Below, one piece after another: positions 1-10,244 of a DNA stretch of 64,000 nt (positions within the stretch are counted from its first letter, which is position 1; each line of letters starts with the position of its first letter). The stretch is taken from contig CM062294.1 in the NCBI GenBank assembly GCA_031216915.1, forward strand, positions 164,069,455-164,133,454. Direction: 5' to 3'. A program made the position numbers and the translations under genes. This DNA is from Pictodentalium vernedei (lineage: Eukaryota; Mollusca; Scaphopoda; Dentaliida; Dentaliidae). The notes below the pieces were generated by a model. The model worked only from the letters and a program-made list of their open reading frames with translations, was not told where the DNA came from and made no database searches.

Positions 1-466
1 GTGCTCGCATCACCCAAATCTCCTTCCTGGACCGCAACGGACGAACCCGGCTGCCGAGCCATTCGATGAATGGTCGCTACACCGGGCGAGCTAGCGGACG
101 CCAATGCCGTCGATCCTACTAGGGACCTCTTAGACAATTGACGTATTTCCATGAGCACTTTTGCCGCTAGCTCTTCATTTAATTGTGACGAAGGAGGCAC
201 ACTTTTGGAAGACATCATGGAAACATCACCCTGTTCTTCTCCTCTGAAAACGAGATTGATAAACTAGAGTGACCCTGCGGAGAAAGGACTGGCATGGCCT
301 TTTCCCCGCTCACAACATACCGTGACACACATTTCCAATGTTTTTCATCCCAATTGACACATACTGAACAGGAGTTAGTGCGAGTACACTGACTACAATT
401 AATACAATGATTATGAAAGTCAGAGGAAGATTTCCTCTTATTACAATTTGAACAATATCCTTTCAT
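1..466 (-). pseudogene. DIRS gag, N-terminal fragment (A0)
   Basis: The reading frame starts at the ATG at 466 and encodes MKGYCSNC followed by the Cys/His pattern seen in the other gags here (C-x2-C, H-x2-C-x2-C-x2-C, then C-x2-C). It keeps the WDEKHWK and SRYVVSGE motifs. A small deletion near 235-245, relative to E1 and E2, shifts the frame and ends translation at 215. Homology to gag then continues in other frames to the window edge. DIRS Gag proteins bind RNA and form particles; the Cys-rich N-terminus is a plausible zinc-binding module. This is a non-functional remnant. Confidence 0.8.
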
Positions 467-1559
467 AGTGAAAAGAACACAAACAGCCCTAGTACTCGCA
501 CCAACCCCTGAAAACAAAGATACATAATAACATGATCCATTAACATAGAAAAAATAATTGAAATCACAAAAAATTTTTGAAAAAATATTTCTTCAGAAAA
601 GACCAAGTTTCTGAAAGTAACATTGAGCCCCAATGGATCCCAAAAAAGCCTAAGTGTGGACAAAATTTTTTAAAATATTTAAAAAAAATTAATGCAACAC
701 TTACGTATAATAATAATGTATCTTGTTATGATTAAGCTAATACAAAGACAAGAAATCCCTCTCAACAGAAACCGTTGTCAATGTGAACAAGAAGTGTATA
801 AACACCAGAAACATGACTCCAGGCACTGATAAAAATGGCCCGAAATCAGTTACCAATTACAACACTATCTGATACAAAACAGAGACTTCCAGGGAAGAAA
901 CTGCAGAACATCAGATGGTAGATGCAGAACACAACGCCTAAACACCCATGGGTGAGAACGTAAACATGGGGAAAAGAACAGAATTCATTCTGTTACCAAG
1001 CTAAAACTCCCAAGAAATTTTTAGTAATAATATTACAGAAAATATGCCAAAAGCATGGGAGAATAGCAAGGGGGGACTAAAGGAAAGGGAGAGAGGAAAC
1101 ACTGAACAAGCAGTGTAACTTTATAGCAAGAATGACAACAACAGGCCCATGCCTTGAAATTAGGCAACATAACATAATTTCCTAAAAAATTTTTTAAGTT
1201 ACAGCCCTGATTATTTCCTGCCACTCATTTTTCCTCTCCTCCTTCTAACTCCTCTTTAGATCCACCATTTCTCTAATATTTATGTGTCTGGCATCATTTA
1301 AACTGAGATTTACATGCACAAATATCAGTCAGACGTGAACTGATGAAGGGCCAAACAAAGAATGATAATTGGCGCCAATTTCAAGACCTCCTTGACACTG
1401 CGCATGCGCAGTGGAGGAAAAGTATGGAGGACCATTTAGGACATGATTTTTTCGGTTTTAGATGCAAATTTTGGGGATTGGGGGGCAAAATTTGTGTTTG
1501 GCCCTAGATTTTGAGAATTAGCACCAGCTATGTCTGGGTCATTGGTACAGTATAAAAAT
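1..1559 (-). mobile_element. DIRS retrotransposon A0, 5' end only (gag N-terminus, leader, ITR)
   Basis: This is the 5' part of a minus-strand DIRS element whose body lies off the left edge. From right to left it holds the terminal inverted repeat (ending in the family signature GTATAAAAAT at 1559), a leader of about 800 bp, and the start of gag. The ITR matches the B subfamily and contains the GGGGGGCAAAATTTGTG tract and an NRF-1-like palindrome at 1397-1412. The flank after 1559 begins ATATAG, which fits the AT-starting flanks of the other copies. The sequence at about 1565-1603 resembles part of the TTAA-flanked MITE at 27312-27541, so A0 may have landed in such a copy. Confidence 0.85.
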
Positions 1560-2464
1560 ATATAGTTTTTTAACTGCTCAGTTTGTAAATTATGCAGGCG
1601 GTTACACAAATTCATTATTATTCAATTAACAGGGGTATTCAATTAACAGGGAACTGCTCACTTTACTTTACTCTAGAGATAAACTGAACATTTATTCCTT
1701 TATGAGGCAATATCAAATTTTGTCCACATTTCTGTCCTCGCACCCAAGATCTTCATACACATAATAATTATAATGTGGATGATCGTGGTTCTAACTCTGG
1801 CAGTCCATAAGCTTTACCAATTGAAGGTGAGGAATGATCAATCCATTATCATTCCCACTTCTTTTTTATGGTGTGAATAGTGGAAATCTCACACAAATGT
1901 GTGTCCCAAATGTCTTTTTTCCACGTTTATCATCTCAGTGAGGCAATACTCATGCAACTTATGGCATGTGTTCCATGCGTGGATAATAATGATTCATTAA
2001 TCTGAATCATAGTCGATAAAAGCCTATATACCTAGACCCAACAAAAAAAAATACCTCTGATTCCTGTCCCTCGACACAAGTAACTCCTGTAACAATTTCA
2101 GACTATTAAATAACTGAACTCTCCCCACTGTCAAACACAACGTTGCATATTGTTTACAAAGATATTAATGTCAGGAAGTTGACAAAAGGTGCCGGAGAAA
2201 GATTTTGCATACCACAGTTGCTACTCTGACATTCAAGAGAATCCACCTTCTGTCGTATATTTTGAGAATGCATTAAATGTAATAGTGTTTTCATTAACTT
2301 AACAGAAAAACATCAGGTACCCATATTGGGATTTTAAAGCTTCTATTGTGCAATCCCAATATTATGCACGGGAGGAAGAACTCATTTAAAACTAGAACTG
2401 TCACTGAAGGTGAATATTACTCCTACTTCTGGCTTACTAGAATGCACCTCTGAATGTTGAGCTT
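1560..2464. other. Host intronic DNA, no gene seen
   Basis: This is AT-rich unique-looking sequence between A0 and the 168-bp tandem repeat. It contains no long reading frame, splice-flanked coding segment or RNA gene that I could recognise. A short duplicated phrase (ATTCAATTAACAGG, 1620-1650) and the MITE-like fragment at about 1565-1603 are the only structure noted. If the two NPHP3-like exons are correct, this lies in a downstream intron of that gene. Confidence 0.5.
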
Positions 2465-3304
2465 GAAAACCAATAATAAATCAAAGTTTATGGGAGATAA
2501 CTTGGCTAAAATTGTCGCAGATCAAAACTTTCGGAATATTCACATGTCCACTTGCTATTCGTAATGTTTGAGAAGTTTCATCGAAATCAATACACTAATT
2601 TAGGAGGCGTTGCGCACACAACAATCTCATTTGAAAATCCATAATAAATCTAAAGTTCAGGAGAGATAACCTGGTTAAAATTGTCGCAGATGAAATATTT
2701 TGCAATATGCGAATGCTCTCTTACTAATTATCATGTCTGAAATGCTTCATCAAAATCGACTCAATTATGTAGAAGGAGTGGAGCACACAATAATCTCATT
2801 TGAATATCCATAATAAATCTAAGTTCAGGGAAGATAACCTCGGTAAAATTGTTGCAGATGAAAAATTTTAGAATATGCGAATGTTCACTTTCTTGTTATA
2901 ATGTGTGAGAAGTTTCATTGAAATTGGTTCAATAATGTCGAAGGAGTTGCACACACAAGAATCTCATTTGAAAATCCGTAATAAATCTAAGTTCAGGGGA
3001 GTTAACCTGGTTAAAATTGTCGCAGATGAAAAATTTTTAAATATGCAAATGCTCATTTACTATCATGTCTGAAAAGCTTCATTAAATCGGCTCACTTATG
3101 TAGGAGGAGTTGCGCACACAATAATCTCATTTGAGAATCCATAATAAATCTAAGTTCAGGGGGGATAACCAGGTTAAAATTGTTGCAGATGAAAAAACTT
3201 GGAATATGTGCATATCCACTTGCTAGTCATAATGTTGGAGAAGTTTCATCAAAATCGGTTCAATAATGTAGGAGGAGTTGCTCACACAAGAATTCCATTT
3301 GAAA
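2465..3304. repeat. 168-bp tandem repeat array, five units plus the first 4 bases of a sixth
   Basis: Units begin with GAAAATCCATAATAAATCT-type sequence at 2465, 2633, 2802, 2970, 3133 and 3301, giving periods of 163-169 bp. Each unit carries the phrases GATAACCTGGTTAAAATTG, AGAAGTTTCATCAAAATCGG and GAGTTGCGCACACAA. Units are diverged from one another by roughly 10-20%. The sixth unit is cut after its first four bases by element E1 and resumes at 10448. There is no coding potential. Confidence 0.9.
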
Positions 3305-3532
3305 GTTAAAAAATTTATAGTAATTTATATATTTTTTATACTTACCAATGACCCAGACTTAGCTGGTGCTAACTCCACAAAAACCAGGGCCAAACACAAA
3401 TTTTGCCCCCCAATCCCCAAAATTTGCATCCAAAACAAAAAGAAATCATGTCCTAAAGGACCTCCATAGTACGACTCTACTGCGCATGCGCAGTGACACA
3501 GTCGTCCCGAAATTGGCACCAAATATCATTCT
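3305..3532. repeat. E1 3'-side inverted terminal repeat
   Basis: This is the reverse complement of 10245-10447 apart from about two substitutions and the extreme end, which is longer here (the AT-rich 40 bp starting GTTAAAAAATTTATAG). It carries the palindrome ACTGCGCATGCGCAGT at 3479-3494. E1-specific variants such as GCTAACTCCACAAAAACC and TACGACTC occur in both E1 repeats but not in E2. Confidence 0.95.
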
Positions 3533-3605
3533 TACTGGCAGTGCCTGGTCAGCGCTATGTACTCTGCGGGGAGGCAAGAGTTCCCAACTCAGGGAGGGCC
3601 ATCCC

Positions 3606-3694
3606 CGTCTGGGTCATTGGTAAGTATAAAAAATATATAAATTACTATAAATTTTTTAACATTTTTATACTGTACCAATGACCCAGACTTAGCT
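3606..3694. repeat. E1 internal complementary region (ICR)
   Basis: This block is the reverse complement of the two element ends joined head to tail: the right end (…CAGTATAAAAAT) followed directly by the left end (GTTAAAAAATTT…). In DIRS replication models such a region templates completion of the ITRs and circle formation. Its internal junction fixes the element boundaries as 3305 and 10447. Confidence 0.93.
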
Positions 3695-4308
3695 GAATAG
3701 TAAACAGGCTGGAGGGCCTAGGACATAGAGGAAAATCCAATAAGCTCAATTATAAAATAAAGAGGTAACCCCTTAAGGAGAAAAGGAGTATTAGGCTTTA
3801 CATGTATCTTTCTTATTTAATATTTAAATTAGAAAGATACACTACCCTTAATAATTGAGCACAATAACATTCATGTTCTCTATTAACATCCAGTATAACC
3901 CTTATACTAATTATTTTTAAAGCAAGCCAATAAATAAAGTAGTCCAGAGAATTGAGACTCTTTATAATCATTTAAAAGTGTCCGAGTATTGTATATTAAA
4001 GCCCGTTTGACACTTGACATATACAAATGCTTCACACCGAGCTACACTTTAAAAATAAGACATGAATGAAATTAAACATTAATATTACACTTTAAAACCA
4101 TCCCGGAAGCGACTCAGAAATACTGTCTTGGAGGAGGCATTCCCTTGCTTTTCACTATAAAGCAGGTGACCTAAGGGAACACCCGCCCCCCCCCCCCCCC
4201 CCCCCCCCCCCTTCCCCTTGCCCTGGGTCAAATAGCCCAGAGCGAAGAGGGCAGCCGGACGGAGTCACTGCCGGAACAGAAAGCCTGCATAACTATAGTT
4301 GCAACTGT
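3695..4308 (-). other. E1 3' untranslated region with C26 tract
   Basis: This is non-coding sequence between the recombinase stop and the ICR. It includes 26 consecutive C on the plus strand (4186-4211; the E2 counterpart has 21). Next to it is a conserved block at about 4217-4275 in which CTGGG and CCCAG can pair across a short loop (CTGGGTCAAATAGCCCAG). The same block persists in E2, B1, B2 and B4, so it is a family feature. Length variation of the homopolymer is as expected for slippage. Confidence 0.6.
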
Positions 4309-5760
4309 TTAGTGGACGACATTCTGAGCAACAGATAACGGACCTAAACAATGCAGGTCTCCAGAAATGGACTCAATATTTCTGAGATAAAAATTAGTAA
4401 ATGTGGATGGCTGAGACCAATAAGCAGCCTTCATTAAATCTGTAATAGCAACACTATTAGCATAAGCCCAGGAAGTAGAAAGAGCTCTTACTTCATGAGC
4501 AGAAATCTTAAGCACAGACTGCTGAGAAGAAGATAAATCTTCATACGCAGTACGGATAGTTAACTGAATCCATCTAGCAATAGAATGGACTGAAATGTCC
4601 TTTCTATTAGGCATCAAAGACAGAAAGAAACGTTTCCGTCCCTTTCTGATGAACTGAGATCTCTGTTTATAGATACGTAGTGCTCTAACAGGACAGAGTA
4701 AAGGCCTACGCCCGTCTGAAGACGGAAGAGCCTTAATAACAATAGGTTCCGGATATTTATTAGGAGCCTGATTCTTAGCTAAAAAACCGACATTAGTAGT
4801 GAAGGTGATAGTGTTCCCAACACTACGATAATGAGAATCATCCACCGATAGTGCATGAAGCTCACTGACTCTTCTGGCAGAAGAGAAAGCTAAGAGAAAA
4901 GCTGTCTTATAAGATAAGAATTTGAAATCTACTGTCCCAAGAGGTTCAAATGGCTTTTCCTTCAATTTAAGGAGAACCCAAGCTAAATTCCACTTAGGAA
5001 TTAATCTAAGAGTTCTGGGTCTATTTATCGAAAAGTTTCTAACCAATTTCGATAAAGAGACATTAGATCCAATTTGTAAACTATCATGATGTGCATAGGT
5101 ATCAGATAACATAGATCTATAACCCTTTATAGTAACAGGTTGCAGTTTGATTTCGTCAAACAAGTATACTAGAAAGTTAGCAATGTCTGGTATAGAGGGA
5201 TCAAATATATCAACAGAATGATCCCTACACCAACGAAGGAAAACCTTCCACTTAGCCGCATAGTTTAGCGAAGAGGAGGTCCTCCTACAGTTAGAAATCG
5301 CGTCCACTGCTCGTCCTGTAAAGTGCTTGCCATGCAAGAAGGACCGCACAACGGAAAAACGTGAAGGTTGAGACCTTGCGGGTTGTGATGTAGTTGGCGC
5401 GATTTCCCCTGCCAAAGAAGATCCTCTCGTGGAGGGAGCTTCCGCGGTAGGTCCCACAACAGACACCTGAGTAGATTTATCCACGGTCTCTGTGGCGACA
5501 GAGATGCTACCAACAGAATCTTGCATTGAGATTGTTTTATCTTTAGCAATACTTGTTGAATTAACGGCGCTGGAGGATACGCATATCCTATCATTCCGTC
5601 CCAAGGGATCGATAGAGCGTCTACTGCAAATGCTCTTTGATCCGGACACGGGGACACATACGTCTGCAACTGATTGTTGAGATGTGTCGCAAATAAGTCT
5701 ATCATTGGCCGTTCCCATTGGTAGCAAATCTGATTGAATACTTGTTTGTTGAGAGTCCAC
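4309..5760 (-). CDS. DIRS tyrosine recombinase (E1)
   Basis: The open frame is 483 codons and encodes a DIRS-type tyrosine recombinase, the presumed integration enzyme acting on circular cDNA. The catalytic tetrad is visible: Arg near residue 297 in ARRVSEL, His422-x-x-Arg425 in HEVRA, and the nucleophile Tyr458 in FTNFYLR. A SAM-like N-terminal core-binding region begins near residue 165 (YAAKWKVFLRWCRDH). The first ~150 residues are Ser/Thr-rich and overlap the 3' end of the RT ORF in another frame. No ATG lies at the frame opening; the first is at 5718, after a TAA at 5848-5850. The frame is the same as gag, and in E2 it is open all the way back to the gag stop. The enzyme looks intact. 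Confidence 0.92.
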   Translation of the reverse strand: MDSQQTSIQSDLLPMGTANDRLICDTSQQSVADVCVPVSGSKSICSRRSIDPLGRNDRICVSSSAVNSTSIAKDKTISMQDSVGSISVATETVDKSTQVSVVGPTAEAPSTRGSSLAGEIAPTTSQPARSQPSRFSVVRSFLHGKHFTGRAVDAISNCRRTSSSLNYAAKWKVFLRWCRDHSVDIFDPSIPDIANFLVYLFDEIKLQPVTIKGYRSMLSDTYAHHDSLQIGSNVSLSKLVRNFSINRPRTLRLIPKWNLAWVLLKLKEKPFEPLGTVDFKFLSYKTAFLLAFSSARRVSELHALSVDDSHYRSVGNTITFTTNVGFLAKNQAPNKYPEPIVIKALPSSDGRRPLLCPVRALRIYKQRSQFIRKGRKRFFLSLMPNRKDISVHSIARWIQLTIRTAYEDLSSSQQSVLKISAHEVRALSTSWAYANSVAITDLMKAAYWSQPSTFTNFYLRNIESISGDLHCLGPLSVAQNVVH

Positions 5761-7580
5761 TCCGACGGCAACAAGCGACCCTTTCGTGAAAGGGAGTCTG
5801 CTAGTACATTCAGACGACCCGGTATGTGACGGACCGAAAGAAGAACGTTATGTTCCAACGCAAACAGAAGGATTCTTTCCGTTAGATTGAACAACGGAAC
5901 TGAATGAGTGCCTCCCTGATTCCGTATATACGCCACTACTGTCGTATTGTCGGATAGGATTTGGACATGAGCATCGTGAATAATGTCCATCCAGTGACGT
6001 AACGCAAGCCAGATTGACATCACTTCCTTGATGTTTATGTGCTTGCACAGGAATTGCGGATCCCAAAGACCCTGGCATCTCGAATCCGTTGGGATTAATG
6101 ATGCACCCCAACCTGTTTGACTGGCATCCGTCATAATGGTAAAACTCGGATCCGGCAACTGCAGCGGAACTCCTTGAGTTAACCACTGAATGTTTGCCCA
6201 AGTCTGAATCTCTTGTTTCACTTGATCTGACAAGAGAACGTCTACATCGAGCGAATGAATTTTCACACTCCAATTCTGAGTCAGAAAAATTTGAAGAGGC
6301 CGTGTGCGTAGCCGTCCCATCGGAATGAGATCCGCGGCGGCTCCGCACAGACCTATCAGTCTCATAAATTCTCTCGCCGTGACTTTGTCTGTATTCAGAC
6401 AATAGCGAGCGTAACAACTGACTAATTTCGCTCTGGTTAACGGCAGACGAACGAGATTGTTGTGCGTCTCGAAGCTCATTCCCAGATGAGTGAATGACTT
6501 GGACGGCACCAGATCCGACTTCTCCTCGTTTACTATGAAACCGAGACGTCGGAGCAATAGAAGAAGATTCTGAACATCGTTCTGAAGCGTTAACTCGTTG
6601 CCGTACCTCTGAAGAATGTCGTCCAGGTAGGCCGACGTTACCGCAGACGAATGAGCTCGGAAGTAGATCATCACCGAGTTCATTACCCGAGTGAAAGCCC
6701 AGGGTGCTAGATTCAATCCGAAGCACATGGCCCGGAACTGATACACCACTCCTAGGACTGCGAAGCGTAGATACTTTTGGAATGTCGGATGTACCATGAC
6801 GTGAAAGTACGCATCTTTGAGATCTATGCTTGTTGCATAATCGTTCACCCGAATACTCGCTCTGACCGATCGAATCGTCTCCATATAAAACTTCGGAGCG
6901 ACGATCAGCTTGTTTATCCAGCTCAAATCTATGACTGGACGGAACGAGCCGTCTGGTTTCGGAACCAGAAACAGATGGCTGTAGAATCCCAGCGATTCCT
7001 GGTTTTCTACGACCTCTACCGCGTTCTTCATTAAAAGAGACTGCACCTCTGATAGCAGAGCGTCTCTTTTCTGAGGGTTTGACGGAAGATGAGTCCACTT
7101 TGGACTTCGAGTTAATGGAGGCTTTCGTTTGAAGGATATCTTTAGACCTTCCGAAGTCACTCCTCTCACCCACGGGTCGTCCGTAATCGATGCCCACTCT
7201 TGAGAAAAACTTGACAACCTTCCGCCAACCGGAACGCGATAGAGGTTTGAGCCATCACATCCTGGATCTGCGAGGCCTGCGGTAGGAGAAACCACGCCTT
7301 CCACGACCCGCACCTCGCCTCGTCGACCTCGGGGCGTCCGACCGATTGTCCCGGCCTGAAGGACGTCCCGAACGAGAGTCACTATCCTGACGGTCTCTCG
7401 AATAAGAGCTAGAGGACGCACCGGAACCTCTATAGGAACCTCTCTTGGGCGGATAAGACCCACAAGTGCCCGCCTTATTCGTGTCTGCTGTATCCGACCT
7501 TTTAGGAGCGGATCTAAACAACAGAGAATCACTAGCTTTCTTTTTAATATTATCATAAATAGCGGAAAGCTTGCCGTCAA
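5265..7580 (-). CDS. DIRS reverse transcriptase-RNase H-methyltransferase-like polyprotein (E1)
   Basis: This is a 771-codon open frame, uninterrupted. RT: motif A SIDLKDAYFH (residues 251-260, Asp253) and the catalytic box YLDD (318-321). RNase H: TDAS (Asp485), IKE (Glu519), LSDN (Asp544) and ADSLSR (Asp595), a complete DEDD set. The last ~150 residues (IDLFATHLN, VSPCPD, YAYPPAP, SPQRPW) match the C-terminal domain that DIRS elements carry and that is usually called DAM-methyltransferase-like. The frame overlaps the 3' end of gag by about 325 nt in the +1 frame and the recombinase at its own 3' end. The opening codon is TTG and the first ATG is at 7556, so translation by frameshifting or re-initiation is possible. 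It looks functional. Confidence 0.94.
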   Translation of the reverse strand: MTASFPLFMIILKRKLVILCCLDPLLKGRIQQTRIRRALVGLIRPREVPIEVPVRPLALIRETVRIVTLVRDVLQAGTIGRTPRGRRGEVRVVEGVVSPTAGLADPGCDGSNLYRVPVGGRLSSFSQEWASITDDPWVRGVTSEGLKISFKRKPPLTRSPKWTHLPSNPQKRDALLSEVQSLLMKNAVEVVENQESLGFYSHLFLVPKPDGSFRPVIDLSWINKLIVAPKFYMETIRSVRASIRVNDYATSIDLKDAYFHVMVHPTFQKYLRFAVLGVVYQFRAMCFGLNLAPWAFTRVMNSVMIYFRAHSSAVTSAYLDDILQRYGNELTLQNDVQNLLLLLRRLGFIVNEEKSDLVPSKSFTHLGMSFETHNNLVRLPLTRAKLVSCYARYCLNTDKVTAREFMRLIGLCGAAADLIPMGRLRTRPLQIFLTQNWSVKIHSLDVDVLLSDQVKQEIQTWANIQWLTQGVPLQLPDPSFTIMTDASQTGWGASLIPTDSRCQGLWDPQFLCKHINIKEVMSIWLALRHWMDIIHDAHVQILSDNTTVVAYIRNQGGTHSVPLFNLTERILLFALEHNVLLSVRHIPGRLNVLADSLSRKGRLLPSEWTLNKQVFNQICYQWERPMIDLFATHLNNQLQTYVSPCPDQRAFAVDALSIPWDGMIGYAYPPAPLIQQVLLKIKQSQCKILLVASLSPQRPWINLLRCLLWDLPRKLPPREDLLWQGKSRQLHHNPQGLNLHVFPLCGPSCMASTLQDEQWTRFLTVGGPPLR

Positions 7581-9358
7581 AGAGAAGATCTCCTGAGACC
7601 GAAGCGACTCTAAGAGAGTTCTTCACCTTAGAATCCACTAGTGTGGATGTAGACAGGGCTGCGTCACGTCTAACCAACTCCAGATTTGCCACTGAAAGGG
7701 CGGAGTTACACGTGGAATAAGCTACTGCCCTTGAAAGAAGTCTTAAGGAGGATTGTATATCCTGAAACTCTTCCCCTTGAAGACGCAGTGATAATGCCTT
7801 AGTAAGGTGATCTGCGTAAGATAAGGCATCTAAATTGGCTCTGTTAGACGCAATAGCTGTTTCCAACACTTGCGGTTGGAATAGAAGCTGACGACGGTAA
7901 TGATAGCTCTAAGTCTTCCGCCTCGTCGTCCATACGCAGAGGAACTCTCGGTATACCCTGACCTGCCGTGTCGAATTTATTCCTTGCATTAAGGAAAGGC
8001 AGGTTGAGAGTATTTGCGGACAAGAAGCCTGCTTTCCCCGTCCTGGAAGCAAGTTTAAAAATAGCGTCGTTCAATAATTCAAATGTTCTTGCAACATTAT
8101 TGGACTGCGACGGAAACTCGGGAGCGATGTCCCTGAACCGCTCGAAAAAAACAGAGTCCAATGACGCTATAATTCTCCTGTCCGGAAGCGCAGCAGTCTG
8201 GCCCGACGGAACAACTTGAGGAAGAAAGTGCCGGATGAAGTCCACGGCAGCTTTGTGTTGTTCCGAAAGGGATAGCTCCAATTCATCCGTATCCCTTTCA
8301 CCATCCGGTCGGACCTCCCGATGTTCCCGGTCGTCCGCCCCCGATGCTTCGGCGGAGCGTACCGACCCAGCGCCGTCGGATAAATCTCGATCCGACACCG
8401 TTTCTGTCGGCTGCTGGGATGCTGCGATAAGCTGTGCTATCTGCACTAGAATGTCCGACGTCGAGACCTGCGGAGGAGCGGTCTTTCGCTGCTTCGCCGA
8501 GGGCAGCTCCACATCAGATGGCTCCCGCATACTTTTCCTATGCGAACGTCCGGAGTCCATCGGTCTCGAATCCCTGGCTGCCGGATGGTGTGACCTGGTC
8601 GCCGAAGAATCCTTCATCGGCGAAGCTGGCAAAATATCGGAGGTCACGCAGCCAAGGTGCGGTCGTGTGCGCCGACGAGAAGAGGAAGCCTTAACAGTCT
8701 CTGCGGACTGCTTATACAACGGAGCGTCCCGAGCGACGGGCGTATGCTCCGCTAAAGACACATTTTGTACCACAACATCTGGTCCCAGATGTTGTTGTAC
8801 GAGAGAGGGGCCTCTCTCGCTCGCGGCCCGGCTGGACCTGGACGAGCTAGGAACCGGACTAAAAGGCTTCCTCCGTTCTCGTTCACTATCCGCCGTCACT
8901 GGGTGTGCATCTATTATTTTTATAGTGCTCGCATCACCCAAAATTTCCTCTTGGACCGCATCGGACGAACCCGGCTGCCGAACCATTCGGTGAATGGACG
9001 CTACACCGGCCGAGCTAGCGGACGACATTTGTCTAATCTCCATGAGCACTTTTGCCGCTAGCTCTGTATTTAATTGTGACGACGGACGCACACTTGAAGA
9101 AGATAACATGGAAACATCACCCTGTTCTGGTTCCTCTGAAATAGAAACTGAGAGAGTAGAGTGACCTTGTGGAGAAAGAGCCGGCATCGCTCTTTCTCCA
9201 GAAACAACATATCGTGACACACGTTTCCAATGTTTCTCATCCCAATGTTCACATACAGGACAGGGATTAATGCGAGAACACTGACTACAATTAATGCAAT
9301 AATCATGAAAATCAGAGAAAGATTTCTTCCTATTACAATTTGAACAAGTTCCCTTCAT
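7255..9358 (-). pseudogene. DIRS gag with a single +1 frameshift (E1)
   Basis: Translation starts at the ATG at 9358 (MKGTCSNC). The N-terminus has Cys5, Cys8, His18, Cys21, Cys24, Cys27, Cys33 and Cys36, a likely zinc-binding cluster, followed by WDEKHWKR and a long Ser/Arg-rich region. The C-terminus is a basic RGG/RRG-type tail (GRGRRGFSYRRPRRSR), typical of an RNA-binding Gag. One extra T in the run near 7870, compared with E2, shifts the frame and gives a premature stop at 7844; the remainder is open to 7255. Without it the ORF would be about 700 codons. The gag stop is TGA followed by TGG, in frame with the downstream recombinase frame. Confidence 0.9.
8772..8819 (-). other. Conserved double hairpin inside gag (E1)
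   Basis: Two adjacent perfect inverted repeats sit in the gag coding sequence: 11-bp arms at 8772-8782/8785-8795 around a 2-nt loop (ACAACATCTGG…CCAGATGTTGT), and 9-bp arms at 8800-8808/8811-8819 (CGAGAGAGG…CCTCTCTCG). The same pair is found in E2 (about 20244-20291), B1 (twice), B2 (twice), F and G, even where the coding frame is lost. This makes it a candidate cis-acting RNA or DNA structure. The function is unknown. Confidence 0.7.
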
Positions 9359-10244
9359 TGTGAAAGAACAACAATAAGTCCTAGTTACTCGCAAAAACCC
9401 CTGACACAAAGATACATAATAACATGATCCATTAATAAATGAAAAAACAATTGCAAAACAAAATAATTTTGAAAAAATATTTTTTCAGAGAAGCCCAAGT
9501 TGCTGAAAAGTAACGTTGAGCCCCGATGGATCCGATGGCAAAGTGTGGTCAAAAATTTTAAAATTATATAAAATAATTAATGAGACACTTTCGGATAATA
9601 TAAATGTATCTTATAATGAGATAAACTACCTCAAAGGCAAACAGCCCCCCTCAAAAAAGGCTGTTGCCAATGAAAACAAACAGTGTAAACACAGAAGAAA
9701 ACATGACTCCAGGCACTGAAAAAACTGGCCCGGAATCAGTCATCAATTACACTCTATCTGATGCAAAACAGAGACTCCCAGGGGAGAATCTGCAGAACAT
9801 CAGATGGAAGATGCAGAACACAAACGTTATACACCCATGGGTGAAAACGTAACTATGGGGAAAATAACAGAAAACATTCTGTAACCAAGCAACTCTCCCA
9901 GGGAATTTTTAGAAATGAAACTTCTCAAAAATATGCCAAAAGCATGGGAGAATTGCAAGGGGGGACTTTAGAAGGTTAGGGGAGAGGAAACACTGAATAA
10001 GCAGTGCAACAATTAGCAAGAATGACAACAAGAGGCGTTTGCCTCGAAAATAGGCAACTTAACATAATTTCAACAAAAAATTTTAAGTACAGCCCTGATT
10101 ATTTTTTGCCACTTCTTTTTTCCTCTCCTCCTTCTATCCTCCTTAGAATCACATTTTCTCCAAGAATTACGTGTCTGGCATCCTTTAAACTGAGATTTAC
10201 AAGCACAAAGATCAGTGAGATGTTGACTGATGAAGGGCCAAACA

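Noticed and set aside
2465-3304. Regular repeats that might suggest a CRISPR array
   Set aside because: The whole 168-bp unit is repeated, with no short direct repeat plus unique spacers, and the context is a metazoan intron.
3607-3660. GGTAAGTAT in the ICR as a 5' splice donor on the plus strand
   Set aside because: It is on the strand opposite to element and host transcription, no convincing acceptor follows, and it is fully explained as complement of the ITR end.
5848-7197. 449-codon frame in E1 as an independent gene
   Set aside because: It is the recombinase-phase frame overlapping RT; reported as part of the overlapping-frame finding, not as a separate gene.
8235-8993. 252-codon plus-strand open frame opposite gag, also at 19707-20465
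   Set aside because: It is the antisense shadow of gag in two near-identical copies; composition follows gag codon structure and there is no recognisable domain or independent conservation.
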